From NCBI GenBank assembly GCA_934130975.1, contig CAKOYU010000010.1, positions 3,716-67,715 of the forward strand: a DNA stretch of 64,000 bases, given 5' to 3'. The notes below the pieces were generated by a model. That model saw nothing but the letters and a program-made list of their open reading frames with translations. It had not been told where the DNA came from and searched no databases. Positions 36,031 to 45,244 of this stretch are shown piece after piece. Both the position numbers and the translations under genes were made by a program. This DNA comes from an uncultured Clostridia bacterium (GTDB lineage: Bacteria; Bacillota; Clostridia; TANB77; CAG-508). Within the stretch, counting starts at the first letter, position 1. Every line of letters starts with the position of its first letter.

Positions 36031-37251
36031 CTATTGTAATCTCTTCATTGCTTCAATTGTATTTTCTCTAGTTGCAAAAGCTGTTAATCTAAAATATCCT
36101 TCTCCACTAGGACCGAATCCACTTCCTGGTGTTCCGACAATATTATATTTATGCAATAGTTCATCAAAAAATTCCCATGATGTTAATCCTTCTGGAACTT
36201 TTAACCAAATATATGGTGCATTTATTCCTCCATATACTTCATATCCAGCATTTTGTAGGCCTTTTGTAATTATCCTTGCATTTTCTAAATAATAATTTAT
36301 ATTTTCTTTTATCTGTTTTTGCCCTTCTTCTGTATATATTGCTTCTGCGGCTTTTTGAATTATATATGATGTACCATTAAATTTTGTACATGTTCTTCTG
36401 TTCCATAATTTGTTAAGTTCAATTTCTTTACCGTTTTTTGTATATCCTTTAACCTCTTTTGGAATTACTACATATCCACATCTTAATCCTGTAAAACCTG
36501 CTGTTTTTGAATAGCTTTTGAATTCTATTGCAACTTTTTCAGCTCCCTCTACCTCATATATGCTTCTTGGAATGCCTTTTTCTGTTATAAATGCTTGATA
36601 TGCTGAATCATATAATATTACTGATTTATTCTCTATTGCATAATCTATCCACTTTTTTAGTTCTGTTTTGTTTAATACTGTTCCTGTTGGATTGTTTGGA
36701 AAACATAGGTAAATTATATCTACTTTTTCTTTTGGCAATTCTGGTTTAAAGTCATTTTCTTTGTTTACAGGAAGATATACTATTTTTTCATATTTTCCTG
36801 TTTCTGTATTATATTTTCCACTTCTACCTGACATTACATTTGTGTCTAAATACACTGGATAAACTGGATCTGTAATTGCTATTTTATTATCTGTTGCAAA
36901 TATATCTACTATATTTCCACAGTCACATTTTGCTCCATCTGATACAAATATTTCATCTAATTTTATATCTATTCCTTTTTCTTTATATTCTTTCGATATT
37001 GCTTTTCTTAAAAATTCATATCCTTGTTCTGGTCCATATCCTTTAAATCCATCTTGAGTTGCAACTTCATCCACTGCTTTATGCATAGCCTCTATACAAG
37101 CTGGTACAATTGGTCTTGTAACATCTCCTATTCCTAGCTTTATTATTTTTTTGTCTGGATTTTGTGAAGAATATTCAGCAACTTTTTTAGCTATTGTTGA
37201 AAACAAATAACTGTCTTGTAATTCTAAAAAATTTTCGTTTATATAACTCAT
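36031..37251 (-). CDS. dapL: LL-diaminopimelate aminotransferase
   Basis: 406 residues. It makes LL-diaminopimelate from tetrahydrodipicolinate in one step, replacing the dapC/dapD/dapE route. It begins MSYINENFLELQDSYLFSTIAKKV, typical of DapL, with GIGDVTRP, the PLP-Lys motif SYSKTAGFTGLRCGY and a C-terminal GFGPSGEGYFRLTAF. The ATG overlaps the dapF stop by 4 bp (ATGA), showing translational coupling. Substrate specificity is supported by the neighbour dapF, which uses its product. Confidence 0.95.
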   Translation of the reverse strand: MSYINENFLELQDSYLFSTIAKKVAEYSSQNPDKKIIKLGIGDVTRPIVPACIEAMHKAVDEVATQDGFKGYGPEQGYEFLRKAISKEYKEKGIDIKLDEIFVSDGAKCDCGNIVDIFATDNKIAITDPVYPVYLDTNVMSGRSGKYNTETGKYEKIVYLPVNKENDFKPELPKEKVDIIYLCFPNNPTGTVLNKTELKKWIDYAIENKSVILYDSAYQAFITEKGIPRSIYEVEGAEKVAIEFKSYSKTAGFTGLRCGYVVIPKEVKGYTKNGKEIELNKLWNRRTCTKFNGTSYIIQKAAEAIYTEEGQKQIKENINYYLENARIITKGLQNAGYEVYGGINAPYIWLKVPEGLTSWEFFDELLHKYNIVGTPGSGFGPSGEGYFRLTAFATRENTIEAMKRLQ

Positions 37252-38099
37252 AATATGCCTCCTTGTTCTATAAGTTCCCCTTCAAACACTGTTGTTGCAG
37301 GTCCAGTCATATATACATGATTATTTTCTTTATTCCATTCTATTTCTAAGTTTCCGCCTAATAATTCAATTGTGACTTTTCTATCTGTTAATCCGTTTAG
37401 ATTGCAAGCTACTGCTGTTGCACACGCTCCTGTACCGCATGCAAGAGTCTCTCCTGCACCTCTTTCCCATACTCTCATTTTTATTGTATTTCTATCTATT
37501 GTTTGAACAAATTCTAAATTCGTTCTTCTTGGAAAAGCTTTGTTTACTTCTAATTCTTTTCCATATTTTTTTACATCAAATTTGCTTGTATCTTTTACAA
37601 TTGTTATTGCATGTGGATTTCCCATTGATACACATGTAAATTTAAATTCTCTATCTTTAGCTTTTAATACCAAGTTTTTTACTGGATTTTCTGTTGATAT
37701 TACAGGTATTTTATCTGCTTCTAAAATTGGTTCTCCCATATCAACTTTTACTGTTTGTACTTTTCCATTTTTCACATTTAATTCTAATGTTTTTATTCCT
37801 GCTAATGTTTCAATTTTTATTGTAGTTTTATTTGTCATTCCTTTGTCATATACAAATTTTGCTACACATCTTATTCCATTTCCACACATTTCTGCTTGTG
37901 ACCCATCTGAATTAAACATTGTCATTTTAAAGTCTGCAACTTCACTCCTTTCTATTAAAATTAGTCCATCAGAACCGACTCCAAAGTTTCTGTTGCTGAC
38001 AAATTTAGCTAGTTCTGACTTGTTTTCTATTTTTTGATTTATGGCATCAATATAGACATAGTCGTTCCCTAGCCCATGCATTTTTGTAAATTTTATCAT
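37248..38099 (-). CDS. dapF: Diaminopimelate epimerase
   Basis: 283 residues from the ATG at 38099 with GAGGTG upstream; a GTG three codons earlier overlaps that site and is rejected. It interconverts LL- and meso-diaminopimelate. Both active-site cysteines are present, in MCGNGIRC and ACGTGACA, as is the N-terminal MHGLGNDYV. It is the first gene of the dapF-dapL-ddl operon. Confidence 0.96.
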   Translation of the reverse strand: MIKFTKMHGLGNDYVYIDAINQKIENKSELAKFVSNRNFGVGSDGLILIERSEVADFKMTMFNSDGSQAEMCGNGIRCVAKFVYDKGMTNKTTIKIETLAGIKTLELNVKNGKVQTVKVDMGEPILEADKIPVISTENPVKNLVLKAKDREFKFTCVSMGNPHAITIVKDTSKFDVKKYGKELEVNKAFPRRTNLEFVQTIDRNTIKMRVWERGAGETLACGTGACATAVACNLNGLTDRKVTIELLGGNLEIEWNKENNHVYMTGPATTVFEGELIEQGGIL

Positions 38100-38289
38100 T
38101 TTTATCACCTCTATAGGTATTAATAAGTAATCTAATATAGTTATATTAAATTAGTTGAAATTTTATCACAATTATATTAATTTGTCTAGAGTTCTTTATT
38201 AAACGAACTGTTAATTAATTAGATTTCATATTTCATATTTTTTGTTCATATTTTTCTTATACTTCCATAGATTTATTATAGGTGATTTT

Positions 38290-40065
38290 ATGCAAAATTT
38301 TATATCTATTTCTTTAAGTAATAAAAAGAAAATGAAAAACGCATTATTTATAGTTTTTATAATTTTTATATTGTTCACAGTGCGACTAGCGTATATTCAG
38401 TTTGTCTGGGGAGCAGAATTAAGTGAAAAAGCTTTAGATCAACAAGCACAAAGTAGAAGTATAACTGCCAAAAGAGGTACTCTTTATGATTCAACTGGAA
38501 AATATATTTTAGCTGAAAGCTCCAGCGTAGAATCTGTAAGTATCAACCCAACTAATATATCTGCTGAGAACAAAGACAAAGTTGCACGAGCCTTAAGTGA
38601 TATTTTTGAATTAGATTACGAAAAAGTCTCAAAAAAAGTTCATAAAAGAAGTTCGATTGAAAGTATTGTCAAAAAAGTTGATAAATCTAAAGCTGATGAG
38701 TTAAGAAATTGGATGGAAACAAACGGAATTACAACTGGAATAAATATTGATGAAGATTCTAAAAGATATTATCCTTATGGAGATTTAGCAGCACAAGTGA
38801 TTGGTTTCTGTGGCAGTGATAATCAGGGACTAGATGGTGTTGAAGCAAAATATGACGATGAATTAAAAGGAAAAAATGGAAGAATTAATCGTCAAACAAA
38901 TGCTGCTGGAGTTAGTCTTGGAGATGAAGATTATGTTTCTGCAACTAATGGTAACAATTTATTTTTAACAATTGATATGACAATTCAATCTATAGTAGAA
39001 AAGTATTTAGAAGAAGCTTGTATTGACAATGTTTGTACAGATGGTGGAAGTATTATTGCAATGGACCCTAGAAATGGTGATATTTTAGCAATGGCAAATT
39101 ACCCTAGCTATAACTTAAATACCCCTTATGAGCCATATACTGACGAATTAAAAGCTAATTGGGCATCTCTTGACGCAACAGAAAAAACAACTGCTTTACA
39201 GGGAATGTGGAGAAACAAAGCAATCTCTGATACATATGAACCTGGTTCTGTTTTTAAAACTGTAACCGCTTCTGCAGCATTGGAAGAAGGCTTAGTCACA
39301 AATATAGATCAACAAGGTCAATTTTGTTGTACAGGTTCAATAGAAGTATCTGGAACAAGAATAAAATGTTGGAGATACTATCGTCCACACGGACCAGAAA
39401 GTTTACGTTTAGCACTTATGAATTCTTGTAATCCTGTATTTATTGGATTAGGTCAAAAAATTGGCGTTACTAAATATTATGAATATCTGAAAAAATTCGG
39501 ATTATTCTCAAAGACAGGAATTCGCCTTCCTGGAGAAGCTAACAGCATCTTTGTAAAAGAAGAAAAAGCAGGACCCGTAGAACTTGCCACAATAAGTTTT
39601 GGTCAAAGATTTGAAATAACGCCACTTCAAATGATAACAGCAGTATCATCTATCGCCAATAAAGGAGTTTATATAAAACCACGTATTGTAAAAAGCATTC
39701 AAAATAGTGTAACTGGAGAAATTGCAGAAATGCCAGTTGAAACCAGAGAACAAATTATCTCTAAAGAAAATGCAGAAAAAGTCCTTAGTATGATGAATAG
39801 CGTAGTCTCTGAAGGAACAGGAAAAAATGCCAAAGTTGAAGGATATGAAGTTGGAGGAAAAACTGGTACATCAGAAGATGGTGTCAACACCGGAAAATAT
39901 GTCACATCATTCTGTGGTGTTGCCGAAACAGATAATCCTAGTATTGTCTTGCTAATAACATTATATAATCCAACAGGAGAAGGTGGTCACCAAGGTGGTG
40001 GTGTTGCTGCTCCTGTTGGTGGTAAAATTTTTAGTGAAGTCTTACCTTATTTAAATAATAAATAA
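38290..40065 (+). CDS. Class B penicillin-binding protein (FtsI/SpoVD type transpeptidase)
   Basis: 591 residues from the ATG at 38290 (TAGGTG upstream). A short N-terminal cytoplasmic stretch, one membrane segment (about 17-38), the PBP dimerization domain (about 55-210, with RGTLYDSTG) and the transpeptidase domain with S320 in PGSVFKT, SCN and KTGTS. There is no C-terminal PASTA domain, unlike many SpoVD. It crosslinks peptidoglycan during septation or spore cortex formation. It is divergent from the dap operon and not next to mraY/murE, so the choice between FtsI and SpoVD is open. Confidence 0.9.
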   Translation: MQNFISISLSNKKKMKNALFIVFIIFILFTVRLAYIQFVWGAELSEKALDQQAQSRSITAKRGTLYDSTGKYILAESSSVESVSINPTNISAENKDKVARALSDIFELDYEKVSKKVHKRSSIESIVKKVDKSKADELRNWMETNGITTGINIDEDSKRYYPYGDLAAQVIGFCGSDNQGLDGVEAKYDDELKGKNGRINRQTNAAGVSLGDEDYVSATNGNNLFLTIDMTIQSIVEKYLEEACIDNVCTDGGSIIAMDPRNGDILAMANYPSYNLNTPYEPYTDELKANWASLDATEKTTALQGMWRNKAISDTYEPGSVFKTVTASAALEEGLVTNIDQQGQFCCTGSIEVSGTRIKCWRYYRPHGPESLRLALMNSCNPVFIGLGQKIGVTKYYEYLKKFGLFSKTGIRLPGEANSIFVKEEKAGPVELATISFGQRFEITPLQMITAVSSIANKGVYIKPRIVKSIQNSVTGEIAEMPVETREQIISKENAEKVLSMMNSVVSEGTGKNAKVEGYEVGGKTGTSEDGVNTGKYVTSFCGVAETDNPSIVLLITLYNPTGEGGHQGGGVAAPVGGKIFSEVLPYLNNK

Positions 40066-40076
40066 CTGTGTATTTA

Positions 40077-40140
40077 GCACATTTGCACATTTGGGACCGG
40101 TTCTGTTTTGTGCACAAGAATGGTACTTTTTTGTGCATTT
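40077..40140. repeat. 32-bp repeat family, one-unit copy
   Basis: GCACATTT ... GGGACCGGTTCTGTTTTG followed by TGCACAAGAATGGTACTTTT, i.e. tail, one unit and head in reverse order to 29001. It lies between the converging penicillin-binding protein and mgtA genes. TGCACAA/TTGTGCA at its right end can form a hairpin. Confidence 0.75.
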
Positions 40141-42753
40141 TTATAACCACTCTCCTACTTTTTTAATATAAATCTTTTTAACTGCCTGAACCAAAACTAC
40201 ATATAAAGCAGTTAATCCAGCAATTATTCCATAATATTTTAATGGTAATATTTCAAAATGAAATGCTGATACATTATGTAATAATGTTGGTGCTAATATT
40301 GTCCCAACTATAGTTACTATTGTAAGTCCAAACAACATTGGACTTGGCTTTGATTGTACAAATGGTATTTTTGATGTACGTACAAAGTGGATAATTAATG
40401 TTTCACTGATTAAGCATTCAACAAACCATGCTGTTTGGAAATAAGTTTCATATGCTTCTCCATTGTATCCCAATATAAACCAAAATGCTAAAAATGCTAA
40501 TACATCTATTATTGAACTTACAGGTCCCATTACATTCATAAATGTTCCTAATCCTTTTGTATCCCATTTTTTAGGTTTTAACAAGAACTCTTTGTCCACA
40601 TTATCATATGGAATTGCTATTTGTGAAAAATCATATAAGAAATCTTGTATAAGCATTTGTATTGGTAACAATGGCAAAAATGGTAAAAATATACTTGCTA
40701 TAAATATACTAAATACATCTCCAAAATCTGAACTTAATGCCATCTTCATATATTTAATAATATTACCATAAACTTTTCTTCCTTCTAATACTCCATTTAA
40801 TATAACCTTTAAGCTTTTTTCTAATAATATGATGTCACTCGCTTCTTTTGCTATATCTGTTGCAGTATTTACACATATTCCAACATCAGCATTATGTAGT
40901 GATGGTGCATCATTTACTCCATCTCCCATATATCCTACTACATGTCCATTTTTCTTTAGTATTTTTATTATTCTCTCTTTTTGCAATGGATTCATTCTTG
41001 CAAATACATTAACCTTTTCTACTTCTTTTGATAGTTCATCATCTGACATTTTGTCTACATCTGCCCCTATCAAAACCTTTTCATTTGGAATTCCAACTAA
41101 TCTGCATATATTTTCTGTTGCATATTGATTATCGCCCGTTAGGATTTTTGTTGTAACACCATATTCTTTTAATTTTTTGATTGTACCTTTTACTTCTTTT
41201 TTTGGTGGATCTAAAAATGCTACAAATCCTATAAATGTCATTTCGTTTTCGTCTGAATACTCACGCTTTGATGCTAATGCTATTACCTGCATTCCCTGTT
41301 TTGCAAGCCTTTGTGCATTTGAGTTTATATTTTCTATTAATTCCTCTGTTAATGGTTTATGCTCATTATTTATTTTAGCAGTTGTACATCCTTTTAAAAC
41401 TTCCTCTAACGCTCCTTTAGTAATAGTTCTATAATGTCCATCATGTTCTACAACAACACTCATCTTTTTTCTTGTATAGTCAAATGGTATCTCATCTACT
41501 TTTTTATAGTCTAGTATTCTATCTTTGATATTATGCTGATTTCCATATGTAATTATTGCTCTATCAACCAAATTCTTCATTCCTGTACTATAATAGCTAT
41601 TTAAAAACGCATATTCTAATATTGATAAATCCTCATTTCCTTCAACATTAATATATTTTTGTAAAATTATTTTATCTAATGTTAATGTGCCTGTTTTGTC
41701 TGTACATAAAATATCTATTGCCCCCAAATTTTGGATTGATTGTATATTTTTTACTAAAGTCTTCTTTTTTGCTAATGTCTTTGTCCCTTTAGTTAAATTC
41801 ACATTAACAATCATAGGTAACATTGTTGGCGTAATTCCTACCGCTACTGATAGTGCGAACAAAACCGCTTCTAATATGTCTTTACGTATGAATGCATAAA
41901 TAACAAATACTGCGATTGATACTACAACCATGTATCTTATTAGTAATTTTGTTATATTATTCATACCTCTTTCAAAATTAGTTATTTCTTTTTTGCTATC
42001 TATCTGTTTCCCCATACTTCCCAGATATGTAGAAAAACCTGTATTTATTACAACAGCCGTTGCATTTCCGCTTATTACACTTGTTCCCATTAAGCACACA
42101 TTTGACAATGAAAATATTTCATTTGTATCTGAATATGTATTTGTTTTTTCTACAGGCACACTCTCACCAGTAAAAACAGATTGATTTAAAAACAAATCTT
42201 TATTTTCTATTATCATTACATCAGCTGGAATGATCGAACCTGCATTTAAATGAATAATATCACCTTTTACTACTTTTTCTGTTTTGATATTTTTCTCCTT
42301 GCCATTCCTTACAACTGTTGCATTTGAGAACAATTGACTTTTTAAAGTTTGATTGAATTTGTATGTTGAATAATCTTGAGCAAATCTAATCATTGCACTT
42401 ACAAATCCAATAGCAAAAATGATAATAGTTCCAATTTTATCATTTGATATTAGTTGATTGATAATCGCAAGAATCACTAAAATCAAAATAAATTTATCCT
42501 TAAATGAATTAACAAAAAAGTAAAACCAAGAATGTTTTTCTTCTTTTACTACTATATTATCTCCATCCTCATCTAATCTCTGCTCTACTATTTTATCATT
42601 TAAACCTTTTTCAGTATTAGTTGCAAATTCATTTAATATATCATCTTTGTTCTTTTGTGCTATCTTTTTATATTTTTCTAAAATTTCATTATTTGTATTT
42701 TGAGTATTTTGTTTATTTTTTAATTTGTTTTTTATTAAAAATAAATTTATCAT
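40141..42753 (-). CDS. mgtA: Magnesium-translocating P-type ATPase
   Basis: 870 residues from the ATG at 42753 (AAAGGAG upstream; longer start rejected). P3B ATPase: N-terminal cation-ATPase domain, A domain with FTGESVPVEK, phosphorylation site DILCTDKTGTLT, nucleotide-binding domain with TKGALEEVL, MTGDN-type LTGDNQYAT and GDGVNDAPSL hinge, and about ten membrane segments. The C-terminal IQMLIQDFLYDFSQIAIPYDNVD is typical of MgtA/MgtB. It would import Mg2+ at the membrane. No M-box riboswitch was recognised upstream; the upstream region is filled by 32-bp repeats. Confidence 0.93.
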   Translation of the reverse strand: MINLFLIKNKLKNKQNTQNTNNEILEKYKKIAQKNKDDILNEFATNTEKGLNDKIVEQRLDEDGDNIVVKEEKHSWFYFFVNSFKDKFILILVILAIINQLISNDKIGTIIIFAIGFVSAMIRFAQDYSTYKFNQTLKSQLFSNATVVRNGKEKNIKTEKVVKGDIIHLNAGSIIPADVMIIENKDLFLNQSVFTGESVPVEKTNTYSDTNEIFSLSNVCLMGTSVISGNATAVVINTGFSTYLGSMGKQIDSKKEITNFERGMNNITKLLIRYMVVVSIAVFVIYAFIRKDILEAVLFALSVAVGITPTMLPMIVNVNLTKGTKTLAKKKTLVKNIQSIQNLGAIDILCTDKTGTLTLDKIILQKYINVEGNEDLSILEYAFLNSYYSTGMKNLVDRAIITYGNQHNIKDRILDYKKVDEIPFDYTRKKMSVVVEHDGHYRTITKGALEEVLKGCTTAKINNEHKPLTEELIENINSNAQRLAKQGMQVIALASKREYSDENEMTFIGFVAFLDPPKKEVKGTIKKLKEYGVTTKILTGDNQYATENICRLVGIPNEKVLIGADVDKMSDDELSKEVEKVNVFARMNPLQKERIIKILKKNGHVVGYMGDGVNDAPSLHNADVGICVNTATDIAKEASDIILLEKSLKVILNGVLEGRKVYGNIIKYMKMALSSDFGDVFSIFIASIFLPFLPLLPIQMLIQDFLYDFSQIAIPYDNVDKEFLLKPKKWDTKGLGTFMNVMGPVSSIIDVLAFLAFWFILGYNGEAYETYFQTAWFVECLISETLIIHFVRTSKIPFVQSKPSPMLFGLTIVTIVGTILAPTLLHNVSAFHFEILPLKYYGIIAGLTALYVVLVQAVKKIYIKKVGEWL

Positions 42754-42778
42754 TTTTCTCGCTTCTCCTTTGTACATT

Positions 42779-42900
42779 TTGCGCATTTTGGACCGGTTCT
42801 GTTTTGTTCACTGCGCATTTGGGACCGGTTCTGTTTTGTTCACTGCGCATTTGGGACCGGTTCTGTTTTGCTCACAAGACTGGTACTTTTTTGTTCTTTT
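42779..42900. repeat. 32-bp repeat family, three-unit tandem copy
   Basis: Units start at 42781, 42813 and 42845, each 32 bp (GCGCATTTGGGACCGGTTCT + GTTTTGTTCACT). The last is followed by AAGACTGGTACTTTTTT, the common head sequence. They lie just upstream of mgtA in the same orientation as the copy at its other end. Confidence 0.85.
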
Positions 42901-42968
42901 TTATTATATCTCAAAAAATATAACCATGTAAATATTATTTTTCAAAAAAATTTACACGGTTATATTTT

Positions 42969-43325
42969 CTATATTCCATTATCCAAACCAAAACTCACAC
43001 CAAGAGCATTATTTAATTGATTTATTATCTCACTATCTTCTATATGTCCTATTTTTTCTTTCAATCTACTTTTATCTATTGTTCTTATTTGTTCAGCAAG
43101 TACTACTGAGTTACTCTTAAGCCCACTTGTATTTTCTCCTAATTCTATATGTGTTGGTAATTTTGTTTTATTTGTTTGGGATGTTATGGCTGCTGCAATA
43201 ACAGTTGGACTATATCTATTTCCTAAATCATTTTGTATGATTAATACCGGTCTAATTCCTCCTTGTTCTGATCCCACTACTGGACTTAAATCTGCATAAA
43301 ACATATCTCCTCTTTTTATTACCAT
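42969..43325 (-). CDS. mazF: MazF/PemK family endoribonuclease toxin
   Basis: 118 residues from the ATG at 43325 (GGGAGTG upstream). RGDMFYADLSPVVGSEQGGIRPVLIIQND is the MazF/NdoA N-terminus with the catalytic Arg, and ITSQT.K..LPTH and LAEQIRTIDK complete the fold. It cleaves mRNA at short sequences. No MazE/EndoAI-type antitoxin gene lies in the 100 bp upstream or next to it, so it is either unpaired, as in many Clostridia, or its antitoxin is elsewhere. Confidence 0.92.
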   Translation of the reverse strand: MVIKRGDMFYADLSPVVGSEQGGIRPVLIIQNDLGNRYSPTVIAAAITSQTNKTKLPTHIELGENTSGLKSNSVVLAEQIRTIDKSRLKEKIGHIEDSEIINQLNNALGVSFGLDNGI

Positions 43326-43439
43326 TTTCTTCACTCCCAAAAACTACAATTTTAAGTCTATATTTTCGTATTTTTAAACTTAGTTTGAAGTAAAGTCAAT
43401 AGTATTCTACATCTATATAATTCGTAAAAGTTTCTAGTA

Positions 43440-44024
43440 TTACTTTGTACTATTTACCTTTACCTCATTATATAATATGTAAATTGTCGTTTTTTGTTTA
43501 TTGTCCTTTATTTCCATTTGTGTTGGATTATGTGTTTTTTGATCTATATGTAATGTTTTATTATTTGCTTTCATTACCGTTTCTGTATCTTTTTCTTCAA
43601 ATTGTGCATTTTCATCTTTTTTGTAATCTTCTATAAAACTGTATAAATCTAAGCAATTATCTCCTAAATAATTATAATTATCTAAGATTGTACTTAAATC
43701 TAATTGACTGTTTTCAATTTTTGTGCTCGTTCCATCATTTTCTATTTTTACTCCTGCTATATTACTTGGTTCTATTACTTCTTGTGTACTTTTATTTGGC
43801 TCTTGATATGTTTGCTTTAATATATACTTATTGCTGTTTTTATTACTAGTCACATTGACTGTTACATTTACCTCATATGAACTAATATTTAAAATATAGT
43901 CTACGATTTCTTGACTAGTTTTATTATTTCCTATTTTTGAATTTTTAACCCTATTTTTATAAAAAAATATTCCACTAATTCCAATCACTATTATTAATAA
44001 TATAATCCAATATTTCTTTTTCAT
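43440..44024 (-). CDS. Membrane-anchored LolA-like protein, GerS-like
   Basis: 194 residues. An N-terminal membrane segment (WIILLIIVIGISGIFFY) has no lipobox Cys. The rest is a beta-rich domain with EVNVTVNVTSNKNSNKYILKQ and TMEIKDNKQKTTIYILYNEV, resembling LolA-fold proteins such as GerS, which is needed for cortex modification in Clostridioides spores. It lies beside mazF and near cwlD, which acts with GerS in that species; the link is suggestive. Confidence in the exact family is moderate. Confidence 0.5.
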   Translation of the reverse strand: MKKKYWIILLIIVIGISGIFFYKNRVKNSKIGNNKTSQEIVDYILNISSYEVNVTVNVTSNKNSNKYILKQTYQEPNKSTQEVIEPSNIAGVKIENDGTSTKIENSQLDLSTILDNYNYLGDNCLDLYSFIEDYKKDENAQFEEKDTETVMKANNKTLHIDQKTHNPTQMEIKDNKQKTTIYILYNEVKVNSTK

Positions 44025-44085
44025 ACATAAACCTCCTAAAGTATATGTATTACTCTAGAAAAAAAATATAACTATATCTAACATA

Positions 44086-44245
44086 AAAAATAAAATATAA
44101 ACTTTAAATGGAATGACGAATGTGCATGAAGAAACAATAGAACTTCTATGTAGTTTTATGGAAAGAGTTCACGATAGTGGAAGGGTGCCATAAAACAAAT
44201 TAGAAGTTCTTAAGTTTCGTAATAAGCCGAGTCATGTAATGCAAA
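44086..44245. repeat. Hairpin repeat family 2, copy A
   Basis: Shares ATGTAGTTTTATGG, AGAGTTCACGATAGTGGAA and CATAAAACAAATTAGAA with the inverted copy at 47925-48110. GTTTTATGG/CCATAAAAC and AGAACTTCT/AGAAGTTCT give a long hairpin, and the ends AAATATA.ACTTT are roughly inverted. It ends at the dusB stop codon. Confidence 0.75.
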
Positions 44246-44247
44246 GT

Positions 44248-45234
44248 CTATATTTCATTTTTTATATTTGTAAAGTAATTTTCTATTCTTTGTAATAATT
44301 CTTCTTTAGTCGTTATATGATTTATTTCATTTCTAAATGCACTTGAATCAGGCATATTTTTAGTATACCAACTAATATGTTTTCTCATTTCATTAAGAGC
44401 TACACCTTCACCTTTATACTTTATATCAAGTTCGATATGCTCTTTTAAAATTTCATATTTTTCTTTGTTAGATGGCTTAGGTAATTTTTCTCCAGTTTCT
44501 AAATAGTGTTGAATTTGTTCAAAAATCCAAGGATTTCCCATTGATCCTCTACCTATTGCAATTCCGTCAACACCAGTATATTCAAACATAGCTTTAGCTG
44601 ATTCTTCATCAATAACATCTCCATTTCCTATAACAGGAATGTTAACAGTCTCTTTTACCTTTTTTATTATATCCCAATCAGCATGACCAGTATAAAACTC
44701 ATCACGAGTTCTTCCATGTATTGTAATGGCTGAAATCCCATTCTTTTCTGCTATTTTAGCAATGTCACAAGCTACTATATGATTATTATCCCATCCTTTT
44801 CTGAATTTTAATGTAACTGGGGCCTTAGAATTTGCAACTACAGATTTTATTATTTCTTCTGCTTTTTCTAAGTCTAATAATAATTTACTTCCATCTCCAT
44901 TTTTTACAACTTTAGGAGCAGGACACCCCATATTAATATCTACAATGTCTGCTAATTCACTTACATATTTAGCAGCATATCCCATTGTCTCTGGATCACT
45001 TCCAAATATTTGCATACTTATTGGACCTTTTTCTCCATCAGTATTTAATAAACTTTTTGTCTTTTCATCACCATAAAATAATGCTTTTGAACTCACCATT
45101 TCTGTACATACTAAACCTGGCTTAAATTTTTCTACAATACGTCTAAAAGGCAGGTCTGTTACACCTGCCATTGGAGCTAATATCAAATTATTTTCTAGTT
45201 CTATATTTCCTATTCTTAGTTTTTTTAAGTACAT
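44248..45234 (-). CDS. dusB: tRNA-dihydrouridine synthase B
   Basis: 328 residues from the ATG at 45234 (AGGAG upstream; an upstream start lacks one). Flavoprotein reducing uridine in the tRNA D loop. TIM-barrel motifs LAPMAGVTDLPFRRI, catalytic Cys in NMGCPAPKV, KFRKGWD, ITIHGRTRDEFYTG, VIGNGDV and GIAIGRGSMGNPW are all present. It is the last gene of the minD-minE-ftsW/rodA-dusB set, starting about 10 bp after the restored ftsW/rodA stop. Confidence 0.94.
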   Translation of the reverse strand: MYLKKLRIGNIELENNLILAPMAGVTDLPFRRIVEKFKPGLVCTEMVSSKALFYGDEKTKSLLNTDGEKGPISMQIFGSDPETMGYAAKYVSELADIVDINMGCPAPKVVKNGDGSKLLLDLEKAEEIIKSVVANSKAPVTLKFRKGWDNNHIVACDIAKIAEKNGISAITIHGRTRDEFYTGHADWDIIKKVKETVNIPVIGNGDVIDEESAKAMFEYTGVDGIAIGRGSMGNPWIFEQIQHYLETGEKLPKPSNKEKYEILKEHIELDIKYKGEGVALNEMRKHISWYTKNMPDSSAFRNEINHITTKEELLQRIENYFTNIKNEI

Positions 45235-45244
45235 ATTATTACTC

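Noticed and set aside
42779..42900. CRISPR array
   Set aside because: The units repeat head to tail with no variable spacers and there are no cas genes.
42779..42968. M-box magnesium riboswitch before mgtA
   Set aside because: The leader consists of the 32-bp repeats and lacks the conserved M-box sequence blocks.
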